Assembly: GCA_964023205.1 (NCBI GenBank)
Contig: OZ026842.1
Span: forward strand, 38,145,501 to 38,209,500
Length of the DNA stretch: 64,000 nt
Source of the DNA: Lutraria lutraria
Lineage: Eukaryota > Mollusca > Bivalvia > Venerida > Mactridae
Direction of reading: 5' to 3'
Shown: piece by piece, positions 23,501-33,518 of the stretch
Numbering within the stretch: position 1 is the first letter of the stretch
Layout of the letters: each line of letters begins with the position of its first letter
Notes under the pieces: generated by a model
What the model saw: only the letters and a program-made list of their open reading frames with translations
Told to the model about the DNA's origin: nothing
Databases searched by the model: none
Position numbers and translations under genes: made by a program

Positions 23501-24670
23501 ATAAATACCGTATTGAATAACATGTGATTGTATAGACTGGCACGGTAAATTGATAAAAAGTGAGACATGTTATGGTTGTATAAACAGTAGACCTTTTCCT
23601 TTCTATCTTAAGTTGGTCGGTGACTTACGAATGCCATTAGTCATTTCTGAAGTCAGTTCACAAAACCACTTGTATATTTAAGGAGACAATCAATTCCAGT
23701 ATGCGTTCAGCAGTCTCTAAACCCCCGTCTTTGACGCAAACCCCTATCTATAATGAAACTTTTTTTTTAATTTGAAGTCGCTGTTATGGTTAATATGTAC
23801 TAGCTTTTTGCTCCTTGGTGCAATATGTTCTGCTTAAGAGCGGATAGCAGTTATAAAGTTATGGTTGTTTTTGCACTTTAGACTTTATAATTTTTTTTTT
23901 AAGGAACATAAGAGATGGATCGTAAGATTCTTCGTGGAAATGGTCTGAATGTTTATCTTCTCTATGATGTTTGAATATACCTCGTATGCACTGGTGATCT
24001 TTAAAGGGTGTACCAGGGGCACGACAACAATGATCGATAAAACGTTGGAGATGAAGAATCCTAGGTTTCCAATGAACCATTGTAATCCGTAAATGTACAC
24101 CTGGAATTTATATTAACATATGATGAATAAATTAAAGTCTTATTCATCGGGACATTTAGATATCACAGTCAATGGTATAAATCATATTTAATGGGCATTT
24201 CGGAATTTCTCAATCTAGAAATAGAATCTCGACAACATTTATCAAGCATATTGTGATTCTCGTAATTTGTGAGATATTAATCTTCAATTTTGAGTTTCAT
24301 TTGAGCGCTTGAAGTCGCATTACTCTTGTTATGTCGAAAGATTTGGTTATCAGCAATTAATTCTGATGGATTTCCTAGATTGGAAGAATTGGCATTGACA
24401 AAATTAAACAAATGTACGCTAGTATTTTCAAAAGTACATCTTTACCTCTGCCGGAATACCAAGCATCATAATCGATGATTCAAAAGACACCATTAATGAT
24501 ATAGCAACTGGAATGATCGTCATCCTCCGATTACCCACGAAATATTCCGATGTGGTTCGTTGTTTTCCGCCGGATAAGGCATAGTACAAACCGATGCCTA
24601 ACGATATTACAATTGTAATGCCAAAGATGCAGTAATCTGCGATATGGAAGGAATGTTCCGGGTTCACCAT
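14204..24670 (-). CDS. Sodium-coupled monocarboxylate transporter, 17 coding exons (731 aa)
   Basis: Member of the SLC5 sodium:solute symporter family, closest in pattern to SLC5A8/SLC5A12, which carry lactate, butyrate, nicotinate and similar monocarboxylates with Na+ across the plasma membrane. All 17 exons join in phase with GT/AG borders: 24446-24670, 23981-24100, 23059-23127, 22364-22415, 21599-21666, 21237-21317, 20619-20692, 20118-20255, 19258-19393, 18672-18760, 18024-18136, 17320-17390, 16731-16817, 16058-16317, 15546-15646, 14953-15089, 14204-14578. Seen: the family signature GGIKAVIWTDVFQ (residues 179-191), the VPLVHPLKITSAYEYLELRF stretch (106-121 and nearby), the CDP...ISNPNQIVPYMVMD loop (about 308-329), the Ser-rich STLSSGLSS segment (351-359) where family members place Na+-site residues, and a loop with three N-glycosylation sequons (about 490-515). 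The core matches the usual ~610 aa; the last ~124 residues are an extra hydrophilic tail. Which substrate it carries is inferred from family, not shown. Confidence 0.9.
14953..15089 (-). CDS. SLC5 gene exon 16 (residues 562-607)
   Basis: Acceptor aaaccag|GAGAAG, donor AAT|GTAAGT. Encodes GEVDRKYLIPFYDSLFPFLP, then ECIRKPLRCGYTYEDKQERI. The D-x-x-Y/L-I-P-x-x-D motif is conserved in the family's cytosolic tail. Confidence 0.88.
15546..15646 (-). CDS. SLC5 gene exon 15 (residues 528-561)
   Basis: Acceptor ttccag|GACTGG, donor ACAG|GTAATT. Encodes RRIFMVSYQWFGAIGIIQVF and GTLISFCT, equivalent to the S-Y-x-Y/W...G-T-L-V/I-S...T-G end of the transporter core. Confidence 0.88.
16058..16317 (-). CDS. 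SLC5 gene exon 14 (residues 442-527)
   Basis: Acceptor accatag|GGCGCT, donor CC|GTAAGT. Encodes a membrane helix (GALGGTIISTVVTFILAIGQ) and the long outer loop with Cys (DSCPAFGVGE) and three sequons NMT, NET and NAT. Confidence 0.88.
16731..16817 (-). CDS. SLC5 gene exon 13 (residues 413-441)
   Basis: Acceptor gttttag|ATTACT, donor AAG|GTCAGT. Encodes ITGSLLSAFGGPLTGLFMFG and AFCPWANSK; G-G-P-L-x-G-L-F and W/F-A-N-S are family hallmarks. Confidence 0.92.
17320..17390 (-). CDS. SLC5 gene exon 12 (residues 389-412)
   Basis: Acceptor ttcgaag|TTGTG, donor CAG|GTAGGC. Encodes VVFFGVLAVVIAFMIALVGG and TLIQ, one membrane helix. Confidence 0.85.
18024..18136 (-). CDS. SLC5 gene exon 11 (residues 351-388)
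   Basis: Acceptor atttcag|TACG, donor TCAG|GTTAAT. Encodes STLSSGLSSLSALFWTDLIK and PHAKPMSEFKS. The Ser-rich helix start is where SLC5 proteins coordinate Na+ (known for the family, inferred here). Confidence 0.9.
18475..18655 (+). mobile_element. tRNA-derived SINE in SLC5 intron 10
   Basis: A head with 'tatggtctcttactagtaac' and a B-box-like 'gtgagtttgagaccc', then a body ending in 'gtgatgttaaacaccagcaa'. This tail phrase is common in mollusc SINEs. It resembles the 42442-42675 element in layout. Confidence 0.6.
18672..18760 (-). CDS. SLC5 gene exon 10 (residues 322-350)
   Basis: Acceptor tctacag|ATT, donor AAG|GTATTT. Encodes IVPYMVMDIFKGIQGMPGLF and ASLFSASL; matches P-Y-x-V-M-D...G-L-F of the family. 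Confidence 0.9.
19258..19393 (-). CDS. SLC5 gene exon 9 (residues 276-321)
   Basis: Acceptor atttcag|GGT, donor CAG|GTAATA. Encodes RVLMLVAPGFFLSLTLAG and YDTMACDPLKSKQISNPNQ, including the extracellular CDP...NPNQ loop. Confidence 0.92.
19920..20095 (+). repeat. Interspersed repeat fragment
   Basis: 'atcgatcgggggcatattgt' and 'ttttggcctgtctgtctg' followed by 'gtaccaaactttaac'. The reverse complement of the same phrases recurs at about 58930-59140. Confidence 0.6.
20118..20255 (-). CDS. SLC5 gene exon 8 (residues 230-275)
   Basis: Acceptor gtttcag|CTTCG, donor AGGAG|GTAAGT. Encodes NFDTDPTIRHTFWSLFIG and the conserved NQSSIQRISST, a strong match to the family's N-Q-x-x-x-Q-R motif. Confidence 0.92.
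20619..20692 (-). CDS. SLC5 gene exon 7 (residues 206-229)
   Basis: Acceptor gttccag|GGAACC, donor TTCAA|GTAAGT. Encodes GTMQIGGIGKTWEIAYEKGR followed by VNMF, the hydrophilic loop typical of monocarboxylate members; two bases carry over. Confidence 0.88.
21237..21317 (-). CDS. SLC5 gene exon 6 (residues 179-205), family signature
   Basis: Acceptor ttctag|GGTGGA, donor AAG|GTACAG. Encodes GGIKAVIWTDVFQCFVMF, which holds the SLC5 signature G-G-x-x-A-V-x-W-T-D-V-x-Q. Confidence 0.92.
21599..21666 (-). CDS. SLC5 gene exon 5 (residues 156-178)
   Basis: Acceptor ttcag|TGACTG, donor ATT|GTAAGT. Encodes VTGFPQWGSIVSV and SVIYTAI. VTGF and the following membrane helix agree with the family. Confidence 0.88.
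22364..22415 (-). CDS. SLC5 gene exon 4 (residues 139-155)
   Basis: 52 nt, acceptor tttgtag|ACA, donor GGAG|GTATG. Encodes TAYMGIVLFGPAIALEG and leaves one base of the next codon; matches the Y-M-G-V-V-L-x-x-P-A-x-A-L motif of the family. Confidence 0.85.
22840..22920 (+). mobile_element. Possible tRNA-like SINE head
   Basis: 'gagcagtggtgtatggatag' and 'aacgttagactcctaaccc' followed by 'gcgattgctggtcagaatc' resemble the A-box to B-box part of a tRNA-derived SINE. The fold is imperfect, so it is not called a tRNA gene. Confidence 0.35.
23059..23127 (-). CDS. SLC5 gene exon 3 (residues 116-138)
   Basis: Acceptor gacag|TAT, donor TAT|GTAAGT, 69 nt in phase. Encodes YLELRFDSHAVRIMGT and GMLSY. 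The motif YLELRF follows TSAYE exactly as in family members. Confidence 0.9.
23981..24100 (-). CDS. SLC5 gene exon 2 (residues 76-115)
   Basis: Acceptor ttccag|GTGTAC, donor GAG|GTATAT, phase 0 to 0. Encodes VYIYGLQWFIGN through PLKITSAYE, a membrane segment and the conserved P-x-K-x-TSAYE motif of the family. Confidence 0.9.
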
Positions 24671-24679
24671 GGTGATTGT
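24446..24679 (-). CDS. SLC5 gene exon 1 (residues 1-75)
   Basis: The start codon at 24670 sits in 'caccATGG'. An acceptor 'ctgttttag' ends at 24680, so the exon carries 9 nt of 5' UTR and the mRNA leader must come from a further exon upstream. It ends at GAG|GTAAAG, phase 0. It encodes MVNPEHSFHIADYCIFG onward, the first membrane segments and the SEYFVGNRRM loop. Confidence 0.9.
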
Positions 24680-25341
24680 CTAAAACAGAATGTTTGTAGC
24701 TAGATTTTAAAGGAAACCAATATAATCTGAATTGACATGAAAATATTATTATAAATAGATTCTTATCAATGCTAATGTCCTATTTGAAAATTGAATCTCA
24801 TCTTGTGAGGTTGGCTCAGTCAGTAGAGGACATTGTCGTAAAGTAGAGAGTTCAGAACCAATGTTGATTATTTCTCCGTTACAATTTGACTTTATATGTT
24901 GCGTTCAAAGTTATTTGTCCCATTGTCTCAGTTTTACGTATTCGGTGGAAATAATGAGTTACTGATAAAGGGGACGTAGGCTTGTATTTGACGGAAGCCA
25001 ATGAGCACTGGTGTTTCCAACAGACAAGCAAAACCGATGTGCCATTCAAGTCATTACAATACAATTAAGATAAATCTAATAAATTCTTAATTTCTAGTTA
25101 TTATTCCGTGTTTTATTTGTTCATTTATCTTTTGACAATTAAATACTTAATTTTCTTCAGATTGTTTTTTTTTAGTTACTGGTTTCATCTGGCTCTGCCA
25201 AATCCCCAAATTGTGATCGCAACTTAATTAAAATGCAAGTAATTAACATATATTACATAGAATTATAATAGATAGCATTACCAGTCTAGAAATTATTAAT
25301 TCAATTCTTCGAATATTGTAAAAAATATATCGAAAACTAAC

Positions 25342-25385
25342 CTGCTCCGAGTGTCTTCCAGTGAGCACAAATTTATACCATCTTA
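25342..25385 (-). promoter_or_regulatory. Likely 5' UTR exon and promoter-proximal region of the SLC5 gene
   Basis: A donor GCAG|GTTAGT at 25342 is conserved in the duplicated flank (GCAG|GTTAGC near 11270), and exon 1 begins with an acceptor, so a leader exon is needed. On the minus strand 'ggtataaatttg' (about 25370-25380) looks TATA-like but is not conserved in the duplicate, so the transcription start is uncertain. Confidence 0.45.
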
Positions 25386-25399
25386 TGGGACACAGCGCT

Positions 25400-26190
25400 G
25401 ATATAAAATATAGTTATATCCTACATGTCGTTGTCATTATCCAGTACCTGACTAATTATATGTATCAACATACTTACCTATTCTACTCACGTAATTCCAT
25501 TTAGGATGATTCTATATTACTCTCAATTATTTACAGTCAGGAAATATCAGCAGTGAATTTCGAAGAAATCAGGTTCAACTTTGTTACAACGTGCAATTAA
25601 AATCGGTCAAGTTCATTTAACACCAATCAGTATTCAGCCCCTTTTGTAATATTAATATGTTTGTTATAAAGCATATAATGTCATACAATCATGTTTAACT
25701 CTATTACGCAGGTATTTAGAATGTATTACAAGAACAGTAGCACCTTGGATAAGGCTGTACATGAAGATATGATATAGCTCATTTTGATAGTCCGAGATTA
25801 AAAATGAATAATGTCGTCGCTATCATCAATAACATCATTTTGAAATTCGCGAGAGTTTTATTCGGCGTTTATGACAGGGCATGGTTACATCCGTGCGCAT
25901 GCGTCCGTGCATTGGCGCGTGTTCTAGTTGAGGATCCAGGAATGTCAATTTTAAGACAATGGGTAAGTCTTCCGTGTTTATTCTATTCGCAACACGTTTA
26001 CTATTCGTATACTAGTATATATTGACCGGCTTATATACTGCTTTCGTTTATTGGTAACTTGATAAAGTGTGTCTCATTAGAAAACAAGGTCTTATTTGTT
26101 ATAACCTTCCATTCATAAATGTAATCATTTTCAACTAATAACATCATCATCAAAAGTATATATACGTCATCATTATAAACCTCACTTATT
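25400..26190. other. No gene seen; CpG-richer patch
   Basis: A short CpG-containing stretch at about 25885-25925 ('ccgtgcgcatgcgtccgtgc') is followed by a plus-strand donor-like 'atggGTAAGTctt' near 25960. It could mark a promoter or first exon, but no partner exon is visible. Confidence 0.35.
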
Positions 26191-26312
26191 TGGTCATCAT
26201 CATTATAATTATGATAATCGTCATAACATCAATAACACTGTTGCCATTATTCTTACCATCATCATCAAAAACAGTATCACCAATATCGTCATCAATATCA
26301 TCATCAGCAATA
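26140..26312. repeat. Degenerate ATC-rich trinucleotide stretch
   Basis: 'catcatcatc', 'tcatcatcattat' and similar ATC/ATT triplets lead straight into the 42-bp array. The 42-bp unit is itself built of ATC/ATT-like triplets, so this is a plausible ancestor. Confidence 0.7.
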
Positions 26313-29300
26313 TCAGTAATACTATCACTATCAATGTTATCAGCACCAGCATTATCAGTAATACTATCACCATCAATGTTATCTTCACCAGCATTATCAG
26401 TAATACTATCACTATCAATGTTATCTTCACCAACATTATCAGTAATACTATCACTATCAATGTTATCTTCACCAGCATTATCAGTAATACTATCACTATC
26501 AATGTTATCTTCACCAACATTATCAGTAATACTATCACTATCAATGTTATCTTCACCAGCATTATCAGTAATACTATCACTATCAATGTTATCTTCACCA
26601 ACATTATCAGTAATACTATCACTATCAATGTTATCTTCACCAGCATTATCAGTAATACTATCACCATCAATGTTATCTTCACCAACATTATCAGTAATAC
26701 TATCACTATCAATGTTATCTTCACCAGCATTATCAGTAATACTATCACTATCAATGTTATCTTCACCAACATTATCAGTAATACTATCACCATCAATGTT
26801 ATCTTCACCAACATTATCAGTAATACTATCACTATCAATGTTATCTTCACCAACATTATCAGTAATACTATCACTATCAATGTTATCTTCACCAACATTA
26901 TCAGTAATACTATCACTATCAATGTTATCTTCACCAGCATTATCAGTAATACTATCACCATCAATGTTATCTTCACCAACATTATCAGTAATACTATCAC
27001 TATCAATGTTATCTTCACCAGCATTATCAGTAATACTATCACCATCAATGTTATCTTCACCAACATTATCAGTAATACTATCACTATCAATGTTATCTTC
27101 ACCAACATTATCAGTAATACTATCACCATCAATGTTATCTTCACCAGCATTATCAGTAATACTATCACTATCAATGTTATCTTCACCAGCATTATCAGTA
27201 ATACTATCACCATCAATGTTATCTTCACCAGCATTATCAGTAATACTATCACTATCAATGTTATCTTCACCAACATTATCAGTAATACTATCACTATCAA
27301 TGTTATCTTCACCAGCATTATCAGTAATACTATCACCATCAATGTTATCTTCACCAACATTATCAGTAATACTATCACTATCAATGTTATCTTCACCAGC
27401 AATATCAGTAATACTATCACTATCAATGTTATCTTCACCAACATTATCAGTAATACTATCACCATCAATGTTATCTTCACCAGCATTATCAGTAATACTA
27501 TCACTATCAATGTTATCTTCACCAGCATTATCAGTAATACTATCACTATCAATGTTATCAGCACCAGCATTATCAGTAATACTATCACTATCAATGTTAT
27601 CAGCACCAGCATTATCAGTAATACTATCACTATCAATGTTATCTTCACCAGCATTATCAGTAATACTATCACCATCAATGTTATCTTCACCAACCTTATC
27701 AGTAATACTATCACTATCAATGTTATCTTCACCAGCATTATCAGTAATACTATCACCATCAATGTTATCTTCACCAACCTTATCAGTAATACTATCACTA
27801 TCAATGTTATCTGCACCAGCATTATCAGTAATACTATCACTATCAATGTTATCTTCACCAACCTTATCAGTAATACTATCACCATCAATGTTATCTTCAC
27901 CAACCTTATCAGTAATACTATCACTATCAATGTTATCTTCACCAACATTATCAGTAATACTATCACTATCAATGTTATCTTCACCAGCCTTATCAGTAAT
28001 ACTATCACCATCAATGTTATCTTCACCAGCATTATCAGTAATACTATCACTATCAATGTTATCTTCACCAGCATTATCAGTAATACTATCACTATCAATG
28101 TTAGCTTCACCAGCATTATCAGTAATACTATCACTATCAATGTTATCTTCACCAACATTATCAGTAATACTATCACCATCAATTTTATCTTCACCAACAT
28201 TATCAGTAATACTATCACCATCAATGTTATCTTCACCAACATTATCAGTAATACTATCACTATCAATGTTATCTTCACCAGCATTATCAGTAATACTATA
28301 ACCATCAATGTTATCTTCACCAGCATTATCAGTAATACTATCACTATCAATGTTATCTTCACCAGCATTATCAGTAATACTATCACTATCAATGTTATCT
28401 TCACCAACCTTATCAGTAATACTATCACTATCAATGTTATCTTCACCAGCATTATCAGTAATACTATCACTATCAATGTTATCTTCACCAACATTATCAG
28501 TAATACTATCACCATCAATGTTATCTTCACCAACATTATCAGTAATACTATCACTATCAATGTTATCTTCACCAGCATTATCAGTAATACTATCACCATC
28601 AATGTTATCTTCACCAACATTATCAGTAATACTATCACCATCAATGTTATCTTCACCAGCATTATCAGTAATACTATCACAATCAATGTTATCTTCACCA
28701 GCATTATCAGTAATACTATCACCATCAATGTTATCTTCACCAGCATTATCAGTAATACTATCACCATCAATGTTATCTTCACCAACATTATCAGTAATAC
28801 TATCACCATCAATGTTATCTTCACCAACATTATCAGTAATACTATCACAATCAATGTTATCTTCACCAGCATTATCAGTAATACTATCACCATCAATGTT
28901 ATCTTCACCAGCATTATCAGTAATACTATCACTATCAATGTTATCTTCACCAACATTATCAGTAATACTATCACTATCAATGTTATCTTCACCAGCATTA
29001 TCAGTAATACTATCACCATCAATGTTATCTTCACCAGCATTATCAGTAATACTATCACCATCAATGTTATCTTCACCAGCATTATCAGTAATACTATCAC
29101 TATCAATGTTATCTTCACCAACATTATCAGTAATACTATCACTATCAATGTTATCTTCACCAACATTATCAGTAATACTATCACCATCAATGTTATCTTC
29201 ACCAACATTATCAGTAATACTATCACTATCAATGTTATCTTCACCAGCATTATCAGTAATACTATCACCATCAATGTTATCTTCACCAACCTTATCAGTA

Positions 29301-32300
29301 ATACTATCACTATCAATGTTATCTTCACCAGCATTATCAGTAATACTATCACTATCAATGTTATCTTCACCAGCATTATCAGTAATACTATCACTATCAA
29401 TGTTAGCTTCACCAACATTATCAGTAATACTATCACTATCAATGTTAGCTTCACCAGCATTATCAGTAATACTATCACCATCAATGTTATCTTCACCAAC
29501 ATTATCAGTAATACTATCACCATCAATGTTATCTTCACCAGCATTATCAGTAATACTATCACTATCAATGTTATCTTCACCAGCATTATCAGTAATACTA
29601 TCACTATCAATGTTATCTTCACCAGCATTATCAGTAATACTATCACTATCAATGTTAGCTTCACCAGCATTATCAGTAATACTATCACTATCAATGTTAT
29701 CTTCACCAGCATTATCAGTAATACTATCACCATCAATGTTATCTTCACCAGCATTATCAGTAATACTATCACTATCAATGTTATCTTCACCAACATTATC
29801 AGTAATACTATCACTATCAATGTTATCTTCACCAACATTATCAGTAATACTATCACTATCAATGTTAGCTTCACCAGCATTATCAGTAATACTATCACCA
29901 TCAATGTTATCTTCATCAGCAATATCAGTAATACTATCACCATCAATGTTATCTTCACCAGCATTATCAGTAATACTATCACCATCAATGTTATCTTCAC
30001 CAGCATTATCAGTAATACTATCACCATCAATGTTATCTTCACCAACATTATCAGTAATACTATCACTATCAATGTTATCTTCACCAACATTATCAGTAAT
30101 ACTATCACTATCAATGTTATCTTCACCAGCATTATCAGTAATACTATCACCATCAATGTTATCTTCACCAACCTTATCAGTAATACTATCACTATCAATG
30201 TTATCTTCACCAGCATTATCAGTAATACTATCACCATCAATGTTATCTTCACCAGCATTATCAGTAATACTATCACCATCAATGTTATCTTCACCAGCAT
30301 TATCAGTAATACTATCACTATCAATGTTATCTTCACCAACATTATCAGTAATACTATCACTATCAATGTTATCTTCACCAGCATTATCAGTAATACTATC
30401 ACCATCAATGTTATCTTCACCAGCATTATCAGTAATACTATCACCATCAATGTTATCTTCACCAGCATTATCAGTAATACTATCACTATCAATGTTATCT
30501 TCACCAACATTATCAGTAATACTATCACTATCAATGTTATCTTCACCAACATTATCAGTAATACTATCACCATCAATGTTATCTTCACCAACATTATCAG
30601 TAATACTATCACTATCAATGTTATCTTCACCAGCATTATCAGTAATACTATCACCATCAATGTTATCTTCACCAACCTTATCAGTAATACTATCACTATC
30701 AATGTTATCTTCACCAGCATTATCAGTAATACTATCACTATCAATGTTATCTTCACCAGCATTATCAGTAATACTATCACTATCAATGTTAGCTTCACCA
30801 ACATTATCAGTAATACTATCACTATCAATGTTAGCTTCACCAGCATTATCAGTAATACTATCACCATCAATGTTATCTTCACCAACATTATCAGTAATAC
30901 TATCACCATCAATGTTATCTTCACCAGCATTATCAGTAATACTATCACTATCAATGTTATCTTCACCAGCATTATCAGTAATACTATCACTATCAATGTT
31001 ATCTTCACCAGCATTATCAGTAATACTATCACTATCAATGTTAGCTTCACCAGCATTATCAGTAATACTATCACTATCAATGTTATCTTCACCAGCATTA
31101 TCAGTAATACTATCACCATCAATGTTATCTTCACCAGCATTATCAGTAATACTATCACTATCAATGTTATCTTCACCAACATTATCAGTAATACTATCAC
31201 TATCAATGTTATCTTCACCAACATTATCAGTAATACTATCACTATCAATGTTAGCTTCACCAGCATTATCAGTAATACTATCACCATCAATGTTATCTTC
31301 ATCAGCAATATCAGTAATACTATCACCATCAATGTTATCTTCACCAGCATTATCAGTAATACTATCACCATCAATGTTATCTTCACCAGCATTATCAGTA
31401 ATACTATCACCATCAATGTTATCTTCACCAACATTATCAGTAATACTATCACTATCAATGTTATCTTCACCAACATTATCAGTAATACTATCACTATCAA
31501 TGTTATCTTCACCAGCATTATCAGTAATACTATCACCATCAATGTTATCTTCACCAACCTTATCAGTAATACTATCACTATCAATGTTATCTTCACCAGC
31601 ATTATCAGTAATACTATCACCATCAATGTTATCTTCACCAACATTATCAGTAATACTATCACCATCAATGTTATCTTCACCAACATTATCAGTAATACTA
31701 TCACAATCAATGTTATCTTCACCAACATTATCAGTAATACTATCACTATCAATGTTATCTTCACCAACATTATCAGTAATACTATCACCATCAATGTTAT
31801 CTTCACCAACATTATCAGTAATACTATCACCATCAATGTTATCTTCACCAACATTATCAGTAATACTATCACCATCAATGTTATCTTCACCAACCTTATC
31901 AGTAATACTATCACTATCAATGTTATCTTCACCAGCATTATCAGTAATACTATCACTATCAATGTTATCTTCACCAACCTTATCAGTAATACTATCACCA
32001 TCAATGTTATCTTCACCAACCTTATCAGTAATACTATCACTATCAATGTTATCTTCACCAGCATTATCAGTAATACTATCACTATCAATGTTATCTTCAC
32101 CAGCATTATCAGTAATACTATCACTATCAATGTTAGCTTCACCAGCATTATCAGTAATACTATCACTATCAATGTTATCTTCACCAGCATTATCAGTAAT
32201 ACTATAACTATCAATGTTATCTTCACCAGCATTATCAGTAATACTATCACTATCAATGTTATCTTCACCAGCATTATCAGTAATACTATCACTATCAATG

Positions 32301-32318
32301 TTATCTTCACTAGCATTG
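26313..32318. repeat. Minisatellite, 143 copies of a 42-bp unit
   Basis: The landmark 'tcagtaatactatcac' starts at 26313 and last at 32277, a distance of exactly 142 x 42, so no unit has gained or lost a base. Units differ at a few positions: third base of the 'cac/cat' triplet (t, c or a), 'cag/caa', 'cat/cct', 'ttat/ttag'. Because 42 is a multiple of three, one frame per strand stays open: plus gives SVILSLSMLSSPAL repeats (stops only near 28302 and 32205), minus gives MLVKITLIVIVLLI repeats throughout. Neither looks like a real protein. The array lies between the SLC5 5' end and the chordin-like 3' end. Confidence 0.95.
28850..31640. repeat. 1,386-bp (33-unit) block duplication within the minisatellite
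   Basis: The order of unit variants from 28850 to 30254 repeats at 30236-31640 with an offset of exactly 1,386. Rare markers recur in both: paired 'ttagcttc' units at 29401/30787 and 'cttcatcagcaatatc' at 29911/31297. The blocks first differ at 28849 and 30255. Confidence 0.88.
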
Positions 32319-33214
32319 TTTTTTATGTTTTGAATGATTTCGCTTGTCTAATGACTGCAACTTGTGGATGATAGGATGATGTGTATTTAAGTTGTGGACC
32401 ATAAGATAATATGTATTTAATTAAATATTGAAACAACAACAACAACAACACCTTTTGTTAAATTTGCTCTTTCTTAAAGCTAAAATCAACATAAATTAAA
32501 ACAACAATATAAATGAATGAATTTCAAACATGTAACACAAATCTGATATGAAATAAATCAGTACATAGTATTATATAAGTTTACTCAGATATATAACGGA
32601 AACAAAGTTTATAAAGCAACAGAACAGATCTGAAATGGACGATCATTTACAAAGAGCGCCATTGCCACCAAAGTCATGGTCTCTCAAAACAGAATTCTAC
32701 GAGTAGTTCACTTGAATCTTTATTGCTTTTTGGCTTGGAAACCAATTCATCAAAGCTAACATCTTCTTAAGGATGGCATGAGGATTGTCGGCTAAATAAT
32801 TCTTAATCTAGAGCACTTCTTTGTGTTAACATTATATCAAAGAATATTCCTACAGTGAATCTTTTTTATACAAAATACAAATATTTAGAAGCCAATATTA
32901 TACAAAACTTGACACCCATGGTAACATACATACACCTAAGCTATAATGCCTTCATTTTGACGATTTTGTCTGCTCCTTAAAGGGACGTAACTCCAATGAA
33001 TCAAGAAAATACGCATTTATACAAAATAACGAATATTCCACTTAAAGGATTTAGTTTCTGTCATGAAGATCGACTGTAATGATATTTTATTGATCTTATT
33101 ATAGTCGAACATAAATGTAACGTTTTTTATTGTGTGAGTATTGCTTGAAGCATGTAAAAGACCACATTCATCTTAATAGATCACATTGGAAATTATGTAT
33201 TTATCTGCTATTTC
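32319..33214. other. No gene seen
   Basis: AT-rich, with a short 'caacaacaacaacaac' run near 32432. No exon-like block was recognised. Confidence 0.5.
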
Positions 33215-33518
33215 ACGGCCATTAATTCGACAGCTACGGTCATTTTATAGCCACCCCAGAGAGATGGGAGATCAGATACAGGAGGACAGGGCATTTATAT
33301 CCCTAGTCATCCCGAATAGTTTTTCCTGGTACATGTAGTTTATCGCGCCCGATGTAAAGCACCGATACTCGCCTTGCCCTTTTCCTGTGATTTTCTGGAC
33401 ACCGTACTTGGTTGGATAGTTGGGATTGGGGACACCGAATTAGCGTCACCTGAGAAATTCAAAAGGCGGGCCTTCCGTTTTGTAGTCCAGCGCAATACCA
33501 CTTGACCACCGATCATCC
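33215..33518 (-). mobile_element. tRNA-derived SINE (family A), full-length copy
   Basis: Read on the minus strand it starts with an A-box-like 'ggtggtcaagtgg', runs through 'gtatcggtgctttacatc' and 'gggatataaatgccctg', and ends near 'gtagctgtcgaattaatgg'. It matches 62582-62880 (plus) along its length, and 45993-46095 and 49371-49555 in its 3' part. Confidence 0.75.

Noticed and set aside
26190..32207. Two long plus-strand open frames (SVILSLSMLSSPAL repeats, 703 and 1299 codons)
   Set aside because: Same cause; they are interrupted by single-base stops and have no start context or flanking exons.
26221..32316. 2031-codon open frame on the minus strand of the minisatellite (MLVKITLIVIVLLI repeats)
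   Set aside because: The unit is 42 bp, so any frame without a stop in one unit stays open throughout. The product would be a uniformly hydrophobic repeat with no domains and no exon context.
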